A stretch of 54,236 nt of DNA from Desulfuromonadales bacterium (GCA_016650295.1 JAENWA010000058.1:1-54236); one strand, 5' to 3'; positions 7,510-17,603 are shown, numbered from the stretch's first letter. The notes: a model not told the origin generated them from the letters alone. Translations and numbers: made by a program.

Positions 7510-9223
7510 ACTCGTTGTGCCTCCAGGAGCAGTGTATATAATCCTCAGTGGCCGTCACCACCCGGTTTCTCCCCTTCCTCTTTGCCTCGTAGAGCGCCTT
7601 GTCCGCCATGTTGTTCAGCGCCGTGCCGTCGGCGTAGGCCGGAAATGCGGCAATACCGCAACTGAAGGTGACGGTGAATTCTCCATCGATATATTCGTGC
7701 CGGAGCTGTGCAAAACTCTGACGGATTTCATCCATGACCCGGTACGAGGTCGCTACATCCGTATCAGGCAGGACAACGGCAAATTCCTCGCCGCCGTAAC
7801 GGCCGATGATATCGGTTTTGCGCAGCCGCTGCTGCAGGAGCCGCGAGAGAATAACGATAACCCGGTCTCCGGTCGGATGGCCATAGGTGTCATTGACCGT
7901 CTTGAAATGGTCGATATCAATCATGACGAAGGAAAGATTGCTGTTGTTTCTTGTGGCGCGCAATACGGCCAGTTCAAGCTGCTCCTTGGTTCGAGTATGG
8001 TTGAGCAGGCCGGTCAGGCTGTCACGTTCCATGAATGTGCGGATTATCCGCATCCGTTCCGCCCGCGTCGTGACCGAGGCGATGAGATGCTCCGCAATGA
8101 TCGGCTTGGTGAGAAAATCGTCTCCCCCCATGCGCATGGCGGAGAGCTGTTTATCGATATCCTTTTCCGAAGAGAGAAAGACAATCGGAATACTGACAAA
8201 GGTCTCCATCTGCCGGATTACCTTGGCCAGTTCGTTGCCGTTGCAGGCCGGCATGTACATATCCATCAGGATCAGGTCGGGATTGAACTCCACCAGAGGT
8301 TTCATAACTTGAAGAGGATCTTTGACGATCTCGGTGGTCATGCCGTAGCGTTCCAGGGTCAGTGCGTGATAAGCGGCCAGCTCAGGGTCGTCATCGACAA
8401 TCAGAATCCGGTACGGATCTGCGTTATGCGGCGAGGTGAGGGTGTCAAGCTTGTCGATCAGGCTGCCGATCGGCACCGGTTTGACGAAATAGGCATCCCC
8501 GCCGGCCTTGACCGCCTGCAGACGGGCATTGAGATCGCTGCGCCGGGAAATGAATACAACCGGAACGTGGAACGTGCTCTCCCTCCGGAGGCCGGCAATA
8601 GTTTCCGCGCCCGCATTCTCCCCCTCGGGGAAGATCATGTCCGTTATGATTGCCGCTGGCGTGGCTCCCGACATGGCCTGCTTCAGATCCGCCAGGTCGG
8701 AAAACGAGCGCACGTCGTAACCGAAACAGCTGATCTGAAACGCCAGGCTTTCCAGAAGCGGGATGTCATCCTCAACCAGAAAAATCGGCAGCTTACGATC
8801 GCCGTGGTCCCGGTCGGGGATGGCCTCCTCGCTTCGTTCTCCGGGGGGAGGTCCGCTGTCGTGCTCGCTTGCGGCCAGGAGTAACGCCAGAGAGGCGCTG
8901 ACCCCTTCCACAAGCTCCGCCTGTTGCGTCCCGTCGGACGCCGGCAGCCCTTTTACGAGACGTTCCGTTTCGCCGGCGGCGGCGCCGACGTTTCGGAACC
9001 CGAAGGTAGAGGTCGATCCGGCCAGGGTGTGGAGAAGGATTGCCAGATCGTGCAAGCCCCCCCGATCTGACGGGTTGGCGAGCAGACCGGCCCACTTTTC
9101 GGTGATGATTCGTATCTTTTCCGGTATCTGCCGGGTAAAGGATTCCCGTAAGGCCCGCAGCTTCTCCTGGGGTGAAGAGGCGTTAGCGGTTGCGGAATTA
9201 TTCAATGTCGGATTCGTGCTCAT
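7502..9223 (-). CDS. Hpt-REC-REC-GGDEF diguanylate cyclase
   Basis: A 573-residue output protein. An N-terminal Hpt-like helical domain has the candidate phosphohistidine H65 in LLHTLAGS. Two receivers follow: the first has VEDD and D in IITDMIFPEG, the second has VDDDPE and LILMDMYMP. The C-terminal GGDEF domain has the active-site variant GGEEF near residue 476, which is catalytically acceptable in this family, and an intact inhibitory I-site RKTD five residues before it. It should make cyclic di-GMP under phosphorelay control, as WspR does in Wsp systems, though the extra Hpt and second receiver are more elaborate than WspR. Confidence 0.9.
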   Translation of the reverse strand: MSTNPTLNNSATANASSPQEKLRALRESFTRQIPEKIRIITEKWAGLLANPSDRGGLHDLAILLHTLAGSTSTFGFRNVGAAAGETERLVKGLPASDGTQQAELVEGVSASLALLLAASEHDSGPPPGERSEEAIPDRDHGDRKLPIFLVEDDIPLLESLAFQISCFGYDVRSFSDLADLKQAMSGATPAAIITDMIFPEGENAGAETIAGLRRESTFHVPVVFISRRSDLNARLQAVKAGGDAYFVKPVPIGSLIDKLDTLTSPHNADPYRILIVDDDPELAAYHALTLERYGMTTEIVKDPLQVMKPLVEFNPDLILMDMYMPACNGNELAKVIRQMETFVSIPIVFLSSEKDIDKQLSAMRMGGDDFLTKPIIAEHLIASVTTRAERMRIIRTFMERDSLTGLLNHTRTKEQLELAVLRATRNNSNLSFVMIDIDHFKTVNDTYGHPTGDRVIVILSRLLQQRLRKTDIIGRYGGEEFAVVLPDTDVATSYRVMDEIRQSFAQLRHEYIDGEFTVTFSCGIAAFPAYADGTALNNMADKALYEAKRKGRNRVVTATEDYIHCSWRHNEYE

Positions 9224-9254
9224 TACTGTACCTTCTGTTTAGCAGGCCGTGGTA

Positions 9255-11486
9255 TCAACCGACCAGGTTCTGGACCGTTTCCAGCAGGTTGGACTGCTCG
9301 AAGGTTCCTTTGACGATATAGGCATTGGCGCCGACCGCAATCCCCCGACGCTTGTCCTCATCCTTTTCACGTGAAGTGACGATGATGATCGGCTTATCCG
9401 CATAGCGCTCATCGCGGCGCAGTCGTTCCGTGAGGGAGAAACCGTCCAGGCGCGGCATCTCCACATCGGTAATGATGGCGTCGTAGCTGTTTTGCTGCGC
9501 CTTTTCCAGCGCTTCCATACCGTCTCCGGCGAGGTCTACGCTGTAGCCGTAGGCTTCGAGTATGCTTTTCTCGATATCTCGGGTGTTGAGAGAATCGTCC
9601 ACCACGAGGATCGAAATCCGCCGTCGTTCCGCGGCAGGCTTCACGGAGCGCCCCTCTTTCTGTTCCCGTGCGCACTTCAGCAGCGTCGGCGCCTGAAGGA
9701 CGCTGATGATCTCATTTCCGCTCCCCAGCGCTACGCCCGACACAAGACGGACATTCTTCATATGGGAGGGGAGCGGCTTAACAACCATGTCCACTTCGGT
9801 GAGCAACCGGTCAACGATCAGCGCCAGTTTTTCGTTTCCAGTGCTGACGATGGCCAGGTAGAGCGGGTCGCAGGATTCACTCCCCGCCGTAGCGATACCG
9901 AGCAGGCGGCCGAGTTCCTCGACCGGGATGATCTGCTCCCGCAAACGGAAGGCCTTGCGATGTACCACCTCGATAATCTCGTTGCGCGATACGGCCACGA
10001 TTTCGCTGACCGATGTTGCGGGAAGGGCGAAGGTCCGGCCGGCGGCCACGACGAGCAGCAGGCGGAATACGGCCAGGTTAAGAGGGAGTTTGAGGTAAAA
10101 CGTGATCCCCTGTCCCTTGCGTGTTTCGACACGGATAGACCCCTTCAGTTCTTCCACGACATTCCGGTGCACCACGTCCATCCCCACTCCGCGACCGGAG
10201 AGGTCGGTGATGATTGGACTCGTGCTGAAGCCGGGCAGGAAGATGAGATCAATGATTTCAGTATCGGACATCTTTGCCAGGGTCTCCTCGGGAAACAGCC
10301 TTTTTTGCAGGGCCTTCTCCCGTATCTGATCCACGGAAATGCCCCGCCCGTCGTCCTGGACCGCTACGGTAACGCTCCCGCCATCGTAGAAGGCAAAAAG
10401 ACGGATCGTCCCGCGCTCCCGCTTGCCGTTCTTCAGCCGTACTTCGGCCGGTTCGATGCCATGGTCAACTGCGTTTCGGATCAGATGGAGCAGAGGATCG
10501 CCGATCTGTTCGATGATCTTCTTGTCCAGCTCGGTTTCTCCTCCCTCGACAATAAAGTCTATCTCCTTGCCCAGCGTAAGGGCGAGGTCGCGAACGGTCC
10601 GCGGAAATGAATCGAAGACCGTAGCCAGGGGGAGCATCCGCATGGTAAGGGAGACATCCTGCAGCTCCCCGATAAGTTGCTCCATCAGGAGCGCGTCATC
10701 ACGGGAGAGGGCGTCCAGGGCGGCAAGTTTCTCCGTAAGGCTTCGCGCCGCACGGCACAGTTCCTTTTCACGCTCTTCACCGGACCCGGTAGCGGCCGGA
10801 CGGGCGGCAAGCAACTCCGCGACCCTGCCGGAAAGACGCTCCGCCTCCCTGATCCGTGCCGTGGAACGCTGCCATCTCCCCTGGGTGGAAACTATTTCCC
10901 CCATCAACTTGATCAGGACATCCAGTTTTGCCGCATCAACCCTGATGGTTTCTGATTTAGCCCGGTTTTCTCCCCTTCTGTCGGCACTGGGAGCAGGTGC
11001 ATCAACGGGGGCAGGAGAGCCGTCAGTGCCAGGTGGCGGAGAAACAGCGGCGATCATCTCGCGGGAGGGTTCGACAGCCTGTTCCTCGCCTGTCGCGGGT
11101 TCGCTGCGGGCGGCTTGCTCCAGTTCCTTGCAAATGCCGGCCGGGGGGGCGTCGATCACACCGCCGCTGGCTATCTGTTCCAGCATGGCGCCGAGCGTGT
11201 CCACCGCGCGGAAGAGTGTGCCGGAGAGACCCTTTGAAAATGCTATCCGCTGGCCGCGCAGGCCGTCGAGGACATCTTCCAGCTTGTGAGCAACCTCCGT
11301 GACGGCCAGGAGCTTCATCATGCGCGAGGAACCCTTGATGGTGTGTGCGGCCCTAAAGAGGGTATTCATGGTTTCGGCGTCGCCGGGATGGCGCTCGATT
11401 TCGAGGAGACCGCTGTTGATCCGGGAGCACTGCTCACGCGCCTCTTCGAGAAACCGTATCAGAAATTTTGCCTGATCAAATGCCAT
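9255..11486 (-). CDS. CheA-type hybrid histidine kinase with C-terminal receiver
   Basis: A 743-residue chemosensory kinase. The Hpt domain has H48 in RAAHTIKGSS. After a linker come the dimerisation region, the GHKL ATPase with LIRNAVDHGIE, DDGRGI and GRGVGMDVV, a CheW-like P5 domain, and a receiver with VVDDS and phosphoacceptor D in ITDVEMPRLDG near residue 670. A CheA fused to REC is the WspE arrangement. I chose the ATG at 11486, preceded by GAGGAAG, over an earlier in-frame start. The gene overlaps the end of cheR by about ten bases. Likely phosphate targets are its own receiver, CheB, the cyclase and the RsbU-like protein. Confidence 0.92.
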   Translation of the reverse strand: MAFDQAKFLIRFLEEAREQCSRINSGLLEIERHPGDAETMNTLFRAAHTIKGSSRMMKLLAVTEVAHKLEDVLDGLRGQRIAFSKGLSGTLFRAVDTLGAMLEQIASGGVIDAPPAGICKELEQAARSEPATGEEQAVEPSREMIAAVSPPPGTDGSPAPVDAPAPSADRRGENRAKSETIRVDAAKLDVLIKLMGEIVSTQGRWQRSTARIREAERLSGRVAELLAARPAATGSGEEREKELCRAARSLTEKLAALDALSRDDALLMEQLIGELQDVSLTMRMLPLATVFDSFPRTVRDLALTLGKEIDFIVEGGETELDKKIIEQIGDPLLHLIRNAVDHGIEPAEVRLKNGKRERGTIRLFAFYDGGSVTVAVQDDGRGISVDQIREKALQKRLFPEETLAKMSDTEIIDLIFLPGFSTSPIITDLSGRGVGMDVVHRNVVEELKGSIRVETRKGQGITFYLKLPLNLAVFRLLLVVAAGRTFALPATSVSEIVAVSRNEIIEVVHRKAFRLREQIIPVEELGRLLGIATAGSESCDPLYLAIVSTGNEKLALIVDRLLTEVDMVVKPLPSHMKNVRLVSGVALGSGNEIISVLQAPTLLKCAREQKEGRSVKPAAERRRISILVVDDSLNTRDIEKSILEAYGYSVDLAGDGMEALEKAQQNSYDAIITDVEMPRLDGFSLTERLRRDERYADKPIIIVTSREKDEDKRRGIAVGANAYIVKGTFEQSNLLETVQNLVG

Positions 11487-13053
11487 GAATCGTCTTCCTC
11501 GCAGGGGCAGCGCTTCCTGTGGCAAGGCCGGAGGTTGCCGGAACGCCCATATCAGTGCCTCCCAGTTTAGCCAGATTGTGCCGGCAGAGGGTCACGATCT
11601 GATCCGGCTTGAAGGCCAGGGGAAAAAAGGTGAGTCCCGCATCAGGGTGATCCTCTTTACCGAAGAGGTTCATCACGATTTCGTATTCGCGGCGGGCCAA
11701 CTCCCGTTCATGCCGGATGGCATGAATCTCCGCCAAGTAAAAATGGGCCAGCCAACAGGATGAATCGATGTAGAGCGACTCCTTGAAGCGGAGCAGCGCT
11801 TCCTCTTCCCGGCTGGCGATCCGGGCGATGATACCGAGGAGCAGATATCCCTCCAGACACCAGCGGTCAAGCTCCAGCGCCGCACTACAGACTGTCGTCG
11901 CTTCCTCCAGACGGCTGAGGTTGATGAGAATGCTCGCTTTCAGCATGTAGCACTTGACGAAGCCGGGATTTTGACCAAGAAGCCGATCAATTGCCTGTAG
12001 TGCCGCTGTGTATTCCTTGTCTCGCGCCAGCGCCAACGCCCCGTCGAAAAGAATACGGAGAGAATCCGATGTTGCCGGGGGAGAATGTCCGCTTTGCCTT
12101 GTCCTGTCGGCAGATGGGGGCCGGTGATCGGAGAAGTTGTTCTGTTTCCCGCTCCCGGCCGCAGGGGTGCTTCGACGGGCAGGAGCGGCCGGTGCGGGCG
12201 CCGGTTCATTGCGGGGAGCGAGGCGTCGGTCGACGATATCCAGAAGCGGACCTTTGCGATACAGAAAATTGTGGTCAATTTCCATGAGGGAAAGAAGGCC
12301 GATATTATGAAAAATGGTTTCCGAAGCGCTCAGGAAAAGATAGCCATTGTTTTTGAGTGTCCCGGCAAGATTAGTGAAAATATCTCGCTGCACCGGAGAA
12401 GGAAAATAGATGGATACGTTACGGTAAAAGATCACGTCCAGCATCTGCATCGCCTCGGGATAAAGAGGGCTGCGAAGATTGACGATAGCGAAGGTCACGA
12501 GTCTTTTTACCTCGTCCCTGATCCTGAATTTGTCCGCAGCTACCTCGTCGAAAAATCTCCGGCGCCGTTCTTCGCTGAAACCGCGGAAGGCTCCCTTGCC
12601 GAATATCCCCTCCTTGGCCCTGGCAATAACCTTGCTGTCGATATCCACGGCCATGACCGAAAAACGGTCGCAAGCCGCGGCTCCGTATTTCTCGATCAGC
12701 GTCATGGCGATGGAATAGGCCTCCTCACCCGTCGAACAGCCGGCGCTGAGGACTCTGACCTTACCCCCGTTTTTACCCTCTGCGAGGAGCAGTTCGGGGA
12801 TGAGTCGTTCGGCCAGTATCTGCAGATGGGCGGGTTCCCGGAAGAAATAGGTTTCGTTGACAGTCAGGAGATTCACCAGACCGGCGAACTCATCCGGGTC
12901 CTTTGTCAAGAACGATAAGTAGTTGCGGTCATCGATTATTCCCCTGGCTGCCATCCTGCTCCGGATTCCTTTCGCCAGGGTCTCCACACGCTCGTTTTCA
13001 AACGTCAGACCGCATTTTGCAAGGATGAACTCCAGAAATGGCGTCAGGTTCAT
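11476..13053 (-). CDS. CheR-type MCP methyltransferase with TPR extension
   Basis: A 525-residue SAM-dependent glutamate methyltransferase for chemoreceptors. The N-terminal helical domain is followed by the SAM-binding motif VLSAGCSTGEEAYS near residue 100. The region usually reading CRNVLIYF is here FYRNVSIYF. A proline- and serine-rich linker (about 290-340) leads to tetratricopeptide-like helices at the C-terminus. CheR fused to TPRs is characteristic of WspC-type pathways. The start overlaps the cheB stop by four bases. Confidence 0.9.
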   Translation of the reverse strand: MNLTPFLEFILAKCGLTFENERVETLAKGIRSRMAARGIIDDRNYLSFLTKDPDEFAGLVNLLTVNETYFFREPAHLQILAERLIPELLLAEGKNGGKVRVLSAGCSTGEEAYSIAMTLIEKYGAAACDRFSVMAVDIDSKVIARAKEGIFGKGAFRGFSEERRRRFFDEVAADKFRIRDEVKRLVTFAIVNLRSPLYPEAMQMLDVIFYRNVSIYFPSPVQRDIFTNLAGTLKNNGYLFLSASETIFHNIGLLSLMEIDHNFLYRKGPLLDIVDRRLAPRNEPAPAPAAPARRSTPAAGSGKQNNFSDHRPPSADRTRQSGHSPPATSDSLRILFDGALALARDKEYTAALQAIDRLLGQNPGFVKCYMLKASILINLSRLEEATTVCSAALELDRWCLEGYLLLGIIARIASREEEALLRFKESLYIDSSCWLAHFYLAEIHAIRHERELARREYEIVMNLFGKEDHPDAGLTFFPLAFKPDQIVTLCRHNLAKLGGTDMGVPATSGLATGSAAPARKTIHGI

Positions 13054-14120
13054 AGGCAGATCCCGTTGACAACGGATTCGCAGTTGGACGCATGTCGCGC
13101 CAGGCGGATCAATTCAGCGGCAATCCCGGCCGGCGGGAGGACTCTGTCAATACAGCCGCTCTCAACGGCCAGTCCCGGCATGCCGAAAATGAGGCATGAT
13201 GCCTCATCCTGAGCGATCGTGATGCCCCCGGCCTTCTTGATGGCCCGCATCCCGTTTACGCCGTCATTCCCCATGCCGGACAGGATCACGCCGACACTGG
13301 CGGGGCCGTAAACCCGGGATACCGAGTTGAGCAAGGCATTACATGAAGGGTGGTACATATCGTTAGGCGGCCTCTCACAGAGAACAATCCGCTTTTGTTC
13401 ATTGATTTCCATGTTGTATTCAGGTGGAGCGATGTATACCCTGCCGGGAAGGAGCGTGGCGCCATCTTCCGGCTTCATGATCTCCTGTGACGACCTGCTG
13501 TTCAGCCAGGTCACCATACCGGCGGCGAAGCCGTTGGCGATGTGCTGGGCAACCACTATCGGCAGGGCGTAATTACCCGGCAGCTGGGATAGAATATCTG
13601 CCAAAACTGGTGGTCCCCCGGTCGAGGCGGCGATGGCAACAATGCCGGGCGACCCGGCAGTCTTTATCCAGGGATGGAGAACGGCAGGCTTGGCTACTAA
13701 AGGAGTTTTCTCCCTTTTCAGATGAGGAGTAACCCTGACACCGGCCAGAAGCCGGACCTTCTTTAGCAGATCCGCGCCATTTTTCGTGCTGATGCCGGGT
13801 TTATCGACAACCTCAAGGGCACCTCTCGCCATGACGGAGGAGATGGTCTCGGTATCCATATATGACGAAACCACCAGGATCGGCACAGGAGTGCTCATCA
13901 TGATCCGCTCGATTGCTTCGAGCCCGCCCATGACCGGCATCTCGATATCCATTGTGATCAGATCAGGCCGAAGTTCCGCTGTTTTCTCGATTGCCTCACG
14001 GCCGTTGCTTGCCTCACCGGCGATGATGACGTTTCCTTCGGCAATGAGGATGTCGATGATTACCTTCCGTATCAGAATATTATCATCGACGACCAGAACA
14101 CGAATCTTGCTTTTATGCAT
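13050..14120 (-). CDS. CheB-type receiver/methylesterase
   Basis: A 356-residue chemoreceptor methylesterase/deamidase. The receiver has VVDDN and phosphoacceptor D58 in LITMDIEMP. The esterase domain has the catalytic serine in AIAASTGGPP, histidine in VVAQHIANGF and aspartate in LSGMGNDG. Phosphorylation by the CheA hybrid would activate removal of methyl groups and give adaptation (the WspF role). It lies 12 bases downstream of the first receptor gene in reading order and overlaps cheR. Confidence 0.92.
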   Translation of the reverse strand: MHKSKIRVLVVDDNILIRKVIIDILIAEGNVIIAGEASNGREAIEKTAELRPDLITMDIEMPVMGGLEAIERIMMSTPVPILVVSSYMDTETISSVMARGALEVVDKPGISTKNGADLLKKVRLLAGVRVTPHLKREKTPLVAKPAVLHPWIKTAGSPGIVAIAASTGGPPVLADILSQLPGNYALPIVVAQHIANGFAAGMVTWLNSRSSQEIMKPEDGATLLPGRVYIAPPEYNMEINEQKRIVLCERPPNDMYHPSCNALLNSVSRVYGPASVGVILSGMGNDGVNGMRAIKKAGGITIAQDEASCLIFGMPGLAVESGCIDRVLPPAGIAAELIRLARHASNCESVVNGICL

Positions 14121-14132
14121 TTTGAGACACTC

Positions 14133-15785
14133 TCACAGTTCAGTAGTTTCCGCTTCGGTACGAGGTCTGTTTTCCCCCAATCGGAACTTGCCCACCAGCA
14201 CTTTCAGTTCGTCGGCCAGTTCCGTCAGGTCTTTGGCTATAGTGTTGATCTGCTGCATCGCCGATGAGGAATGCCGCGTACCCTCCTCAATGTCCCGCAG
14301 GGCGATTACCACCTGGGTGCTGGCCGTCTGTTGCTGCTGCGTCGAAAGAGAGATCTGTTTCCCCGCTTCCGCGGTCTCCTCGGCCCCCGCCACCACGTCG
14401 CCGAGCATCGTCACCGTCTGCTGCGCATAGTCGAGCCCTTCCCGGATTTCCCGGGAACTCTTTTCCGAGGCCAGCACCAGGCGGTTGACCGTATCCATGA
14501 TCTCCGTCACCTTCCCTTCGATCTCCCCGGTCGAGGCTACCACGTTGTCCGCCAGCCGCCGGATCTCCACCGCCACCACCCCAAACCGCTTTCCCGCCTC
14601 GCCGGCGCTGGCCGCTTCGAGGGCCGCATTGAAGGCAATCAGCTTGGTCTGGTTGGCGATGTTGTTGATGATCACCATGATCTTGGTGATTTCCTTCGAC
14701 TTGCGCCCCAATTCCACGATCTCGCGCAGATCGGCCTCGTTGTGGGCTCTGATCTCATCCATCTTTCCGGTCAGGGTTTCCACCCCGTCGGCGCCGGCTT
14801 TCGTGTCCTGCAAGGTCTTGGCGCCAATTTCTGCCACCCCCTGGCTGTGGTGAGCGATCAGGCTGGCGGATGTGGAAAACTCCTCCATGGTGGTGGAAAT
14901 TTCCACGACCGAACTTGAGAGTTGGGTGGCGAAACCGGTCTGCCGGTCAATGGTCTCGGCGATAGTTTCTGAATGACTGTCAATCCGTTGCGTTATGTTG
15001 GCAACCATTGTCATAATCTGGTGCATTTTACCGAGAAGGTTATTGATCTCCTCGCCCGTTTCCCCGATTTCGTCGCTGGAAGAATTATCCAGTCTTTGGT
15101 CGAGCAGGGTAAGGTTCTTGTCATCTCCGGTAATTTCCTTCAACGTGGCGACCATCGTCTTGAGAGGACGCAGAGTCCTTCTCACCAGGATTCCGGCCAG
15201 GAGGGAAAGGAGCAGCGCGAGGCCCATCATCATGACAAGCGTGCTGACTTTCAAACGGTCGTATTCCGCAAAATAGTCGCTCTTTTTCGTCCCGACATAG
15301 AGGCCGCCGATTGTCTCGCCTTTGTTGTTTCTGATCGGATCATAGGCGGTGAGGTAGATGTCGTCGAGAATGGGAGCCTCACCCCGGTAGGATTTTCCTT
15401 CCTTGAAGATTGCGTCGTAGGCTGGGCCAACCAGCTTGGTGCCGACAGCCCGGCTGCCGTCCGGTTTGAGGACATTGGTGGCAACACGCGTGTCACCCAT
15501 GAAAATTGTTGCCGTCCCACCGAAAATCTCTTGGATCTTGTCGGGAATCTCATTGTTTTCGCTGATGACATAGCTGTCGACAAGAAGTTTCCCCTCAACA
15601 ATTCTGAAATCGTTCCCCTTGATCTTGAGGAATCCCCAGAACGTCTTCAACCGGCTTTCCTGCGCGGCCACCGCCTGTCTGGCGATTTCTCCATGAAGGC
15701 GAATCAGCGCGAAACCGGTCGTGATAGTTACGGCTACAATAACAACGATTACGTACAGCACGATGAATCTGGTGGTTATCCGCAT
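14133..15785 (-). CDS. Methyl-accepting chemotaxis protein with periplasmic Cache domain
   Basis: A 550-residue inner-membrane receptor. A transmembrane segment at about 7-28 and another at about 188-206 bracket a periplasmic single-Cache region of roughly 155 residues (motifs VATNVLKPDGSRAVGT and GLYVGTKKSDYF). HAMP and a cytoplasmic signalling domain follow, with a tip reading QTKLIAFNAALEAA. The usual tip is QTNLLALNAAIEAA, so the asparagine is replaced by lysine. The signalling half is nearly the same DNA as that of the next receptor upstream. The ligand is unknown; small organic acids are common for this Cache type. Confidence 0.9.
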   Translation of the reverse strand: MRITTRFIVLYVIVVIVAVTITTGFALIRLHGEIARQAVAAQESRLKTFWGFLKIKGNDFRIVEGKLLVDSYVISENNEIPDKIQEIFGGTATIFMGDTRVATNVLKPDGSRAVGTKLVGPAYDAIFKEGKSYRGEAPILDDIYLTAYDPIRNNKGETIGGLYVGTKKSDYFAEYDRLKVSTLVMMMGLALLLSLLAGILVRRTLRPLKTMVATLKEITGDDKNLTLLDQRLDNSSSDEIGETGEEINNLLGKMHQIMTMVANITQRIDSHSETIAETIDRQTGFATQLSSSVVEISTTMEEFSTSASLIAHHSQGVAEIGAKTLQDTKAGADGVETLTGKMDEIRAHNEADLREIVELGRKSKEITKIMVIINNIANQTKLIAFNAALEAASAGEAGKRFGVVAVEIRRLADNVVASTGEIEGKVTEIMDTVNRLVLASEKSSREIREGLDYAQQTVTMLGDVVAGAEETAEAGKQISLSTQQQQTASTQVVIALRDIEEGTRHSSSAMQQINTIAKDLTELADELKVLVGKFRLGENRPRTEAETTEL

Positions 15786-15843
15786 TATTCACTTCCCCTC
15801 TTCCGACGTTACTGTTTTTCCCGGCGCCATTTCATAAGGATGG

Positions 15844-17514
15844 TTACGTAGGAGCGTCAGGCGATTCCTGGCCGAGTTGGAACCTGTCAACGAGCACTTT
15901 CAGGTCGTCGGCCAGTTCCGTCAGGTCTTTGGCTATGCTGTTGACCTGCTGCATCGCCGACGAGGAATGCCGCGTGCCCTCCTCGATGTCCCGCAGGGCG
16001 ATCACCACCTGGGTGCTGGCCGTCTGCTGCTGCTGCGTCGAAAGTGATATCTGCTTGGATGCAACCGCGGTCGCCTCGGCCCCTGCTACCACGTTGTCGA
16101 GCATCGTCACCGACTGTTGCGCATAGTCGAGCCCTTCCCGGATTTCACGGGAACTCCTTTCCGAGGCTAGCACCAGCCGGTTGACCGTGTCCATGATCTC
16201 CGTCACCTTCCCTTCGATCTCCCCGGTCGAGGATACCACGCTGTCCGCCAGCCGCCGGATCTCCACCGCCACCACCCCGAAGCGCTTGCCCGCCTCTCCG
16301 GCGCTGGCCGCTTCGAGGGCCGCATTGAAGGCGATCAGCTTGGTCTGGTTGGCAATGTTGTTGATGATTACCATGATCTTGGTGATTTCTTTTGACTTGC
16401 GCCCCAAATCCACGATCTCGCGCAGATCGGCCTCATTGTGGCCGCTGATCTCGTCCATCTTTCCGGTCAGGGTCTCCACCCCGGCGGCGCCGGCTTTCGT
16501 GTCCTGCAAGGTCTTGGCGCCAATCTCCGCCACCCCCTGGCTGTGGTAGGCAATCTGGGTGGCGGAGGTGGAAAACTCCTCCATGGTAGTGGAGATTTCC
16601 ACGATCGAACTGGAGAGTTGGGTGGCAAAACCGACCTGCTGGCCGACCGTTGCCGCGATGGTTGCCGCGTTACTGTTGATCCGCCGGGTTACGTCGGCAA
16701 CCATGCCGATCAGCTCTTGGAGGTGCTGGAAGTGATCGTTTACCCAGCGGGTAAGATCACCGATTTCATCGTGAGTTGTCACCGGTATCCGGATGGTCAG
16801 ATCATTGTTGAAATTCTTCAGGGTAGTGGAAATCAGTTCGACAGGTCTGTTGATGAAGCGGTTCACGAGCGTGACCGCCAGGAGCAGGAGAAAAAAAGTA
16901 AGTACCAGGGAGACACACACGAATTTGACGGTCATTGCAGCGGCTTCACTGCTGATCTTTTCCCGCTCCTTGGCCACCAGCGCATCGATATCGTTAAGAT
17001 AGATGCCGGTCGCCACGACCCAGTTCCACTTCGGTATGCTCTTGGCGAAGCTTAGTTTCGGCTGGAGTTTGACCTCTGTCGGAAGCCTCCAATGGTAGCT
17101 GAAAAATCCTTCCCCTTTCTCCTTAGAGGCCTTGACCGCTTCCCGGATGATATACACCCCGTTGGGGTCCTTGAGATCGCGCGTATCCGTGTTGTCGAGA
17201 CGGGGGTCCGGATGGGCGACCATGAAGCTATTATAGTCATTGATCCAGAAATAACCGCTTTTACCGTACTTCATGTTCCGGATGGTCTTTTTCGCCTCTT
17301 CCCGCGACTGCTGCGAGATCGTGCTTATCGCCATATCGACGTAATTTTTGAGCTGTTCCTTTCGCTCGTTGAGAAGGATATCCCGGTAGGCGCTGATTCG
17401 TTTTTCCCCGCGGTCGTATATGTTTGCCACGGCCAGAAACGAGATAACACTGACAACGATCAGCCCGAAAACCGTAATGAGGGCCATGACCTTCTGTTTG
17501 ATGGTTAATCGCAC
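15844..17514 (-). CDS. Methyl-accepting chemotaxis protein with sCache_2-like sensor
   Basis: A 556-residue receptor. A transmembrane helix near residues 10-30 precedes a periplasmic single-Cache domain with YGKSGYFWINDYNSFMVAHP. A second helix sits near 195-215, then HAMP and a signalling domain almost identical to that of the adjacent receptor. The start is set at a GTG (17514) because AAGGAGT lies six bases upstream. A longer reading from 17580 would begin inside a GTGAAGG heptamer tract and adds 22 implausible residues. The two receptors look like a duplication in which the sensor half differs. Confidence 0.88.
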   Translation of the reverse strand: MRLTIKQKVMALITVFGLIVVSVISFLAVANIYDRGEKRISAYRDILLNERKEQLKNYVDMAISTISQQSREEAKKTIRNMKYGKSGYFWINDYNSFMVAHPDPRLDNTDTRDLKDPNGVYIIREAVKASKEKGEGFFSYHWRLPTEVKLQPKLSFAKSIPKWNWVVATGIYLNDIDALVAKEREKISSEAAAMTVKFVCVSLVLTFFLLLLAVTLVNRFINRPVELISTTLKNFNNDLTIRIPVTTHDEIGDLTRWVNDHFQHLQELIGMVADVTRRINSNAATIAATVGQQVGFATQLSSSIVEISTTMEEFSTSATQIAYHSQGVAEIGAKTLQDTKAGAAGVETLTGKMDEISGHNEADLREIVDLGRKSKEITKIMVIINNIANQTKLIAFNAALEAASAGEAGKRFGVVAVEIRRLADSVVSSTGEIEGKVTEIMDTVNRLVLASERSSREIREGLDYAQQSVTMLDNVVAGAEATAVASKQISLSTQQQQTASTQVVIALRDIEEGTRHSSSAMQQVNSIAKDLTELADDLKVLVDRFQLGQESPDAPT

Positions 17515-17572
17515 CGGTTGACTCCTTTTTGGAATCAGGTTGAAGCTGTTTAGGTTGAAGGTCGAAGCAATA

Positions 17573-17603
17573 CCCTTCACCCTTCACCCTTCACCCTTCA
17601 CCC
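17573..17603. repeat. Tandem heptanucleotide tract (CCTTCAC, about 4.5 copies)
   Basis: CCTTCAC on the plus strand (GTGAAGG on the minus strand) is repeated head to tail across the junction of the CheW gene's 3' end and the receptor leader. The CheW stop codon lies inside the tract. Seven bases is not a multiple of three, so a change in copy number would alter the last CheW residues and the CheW-receptor spacing. Confidence 0.8.
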
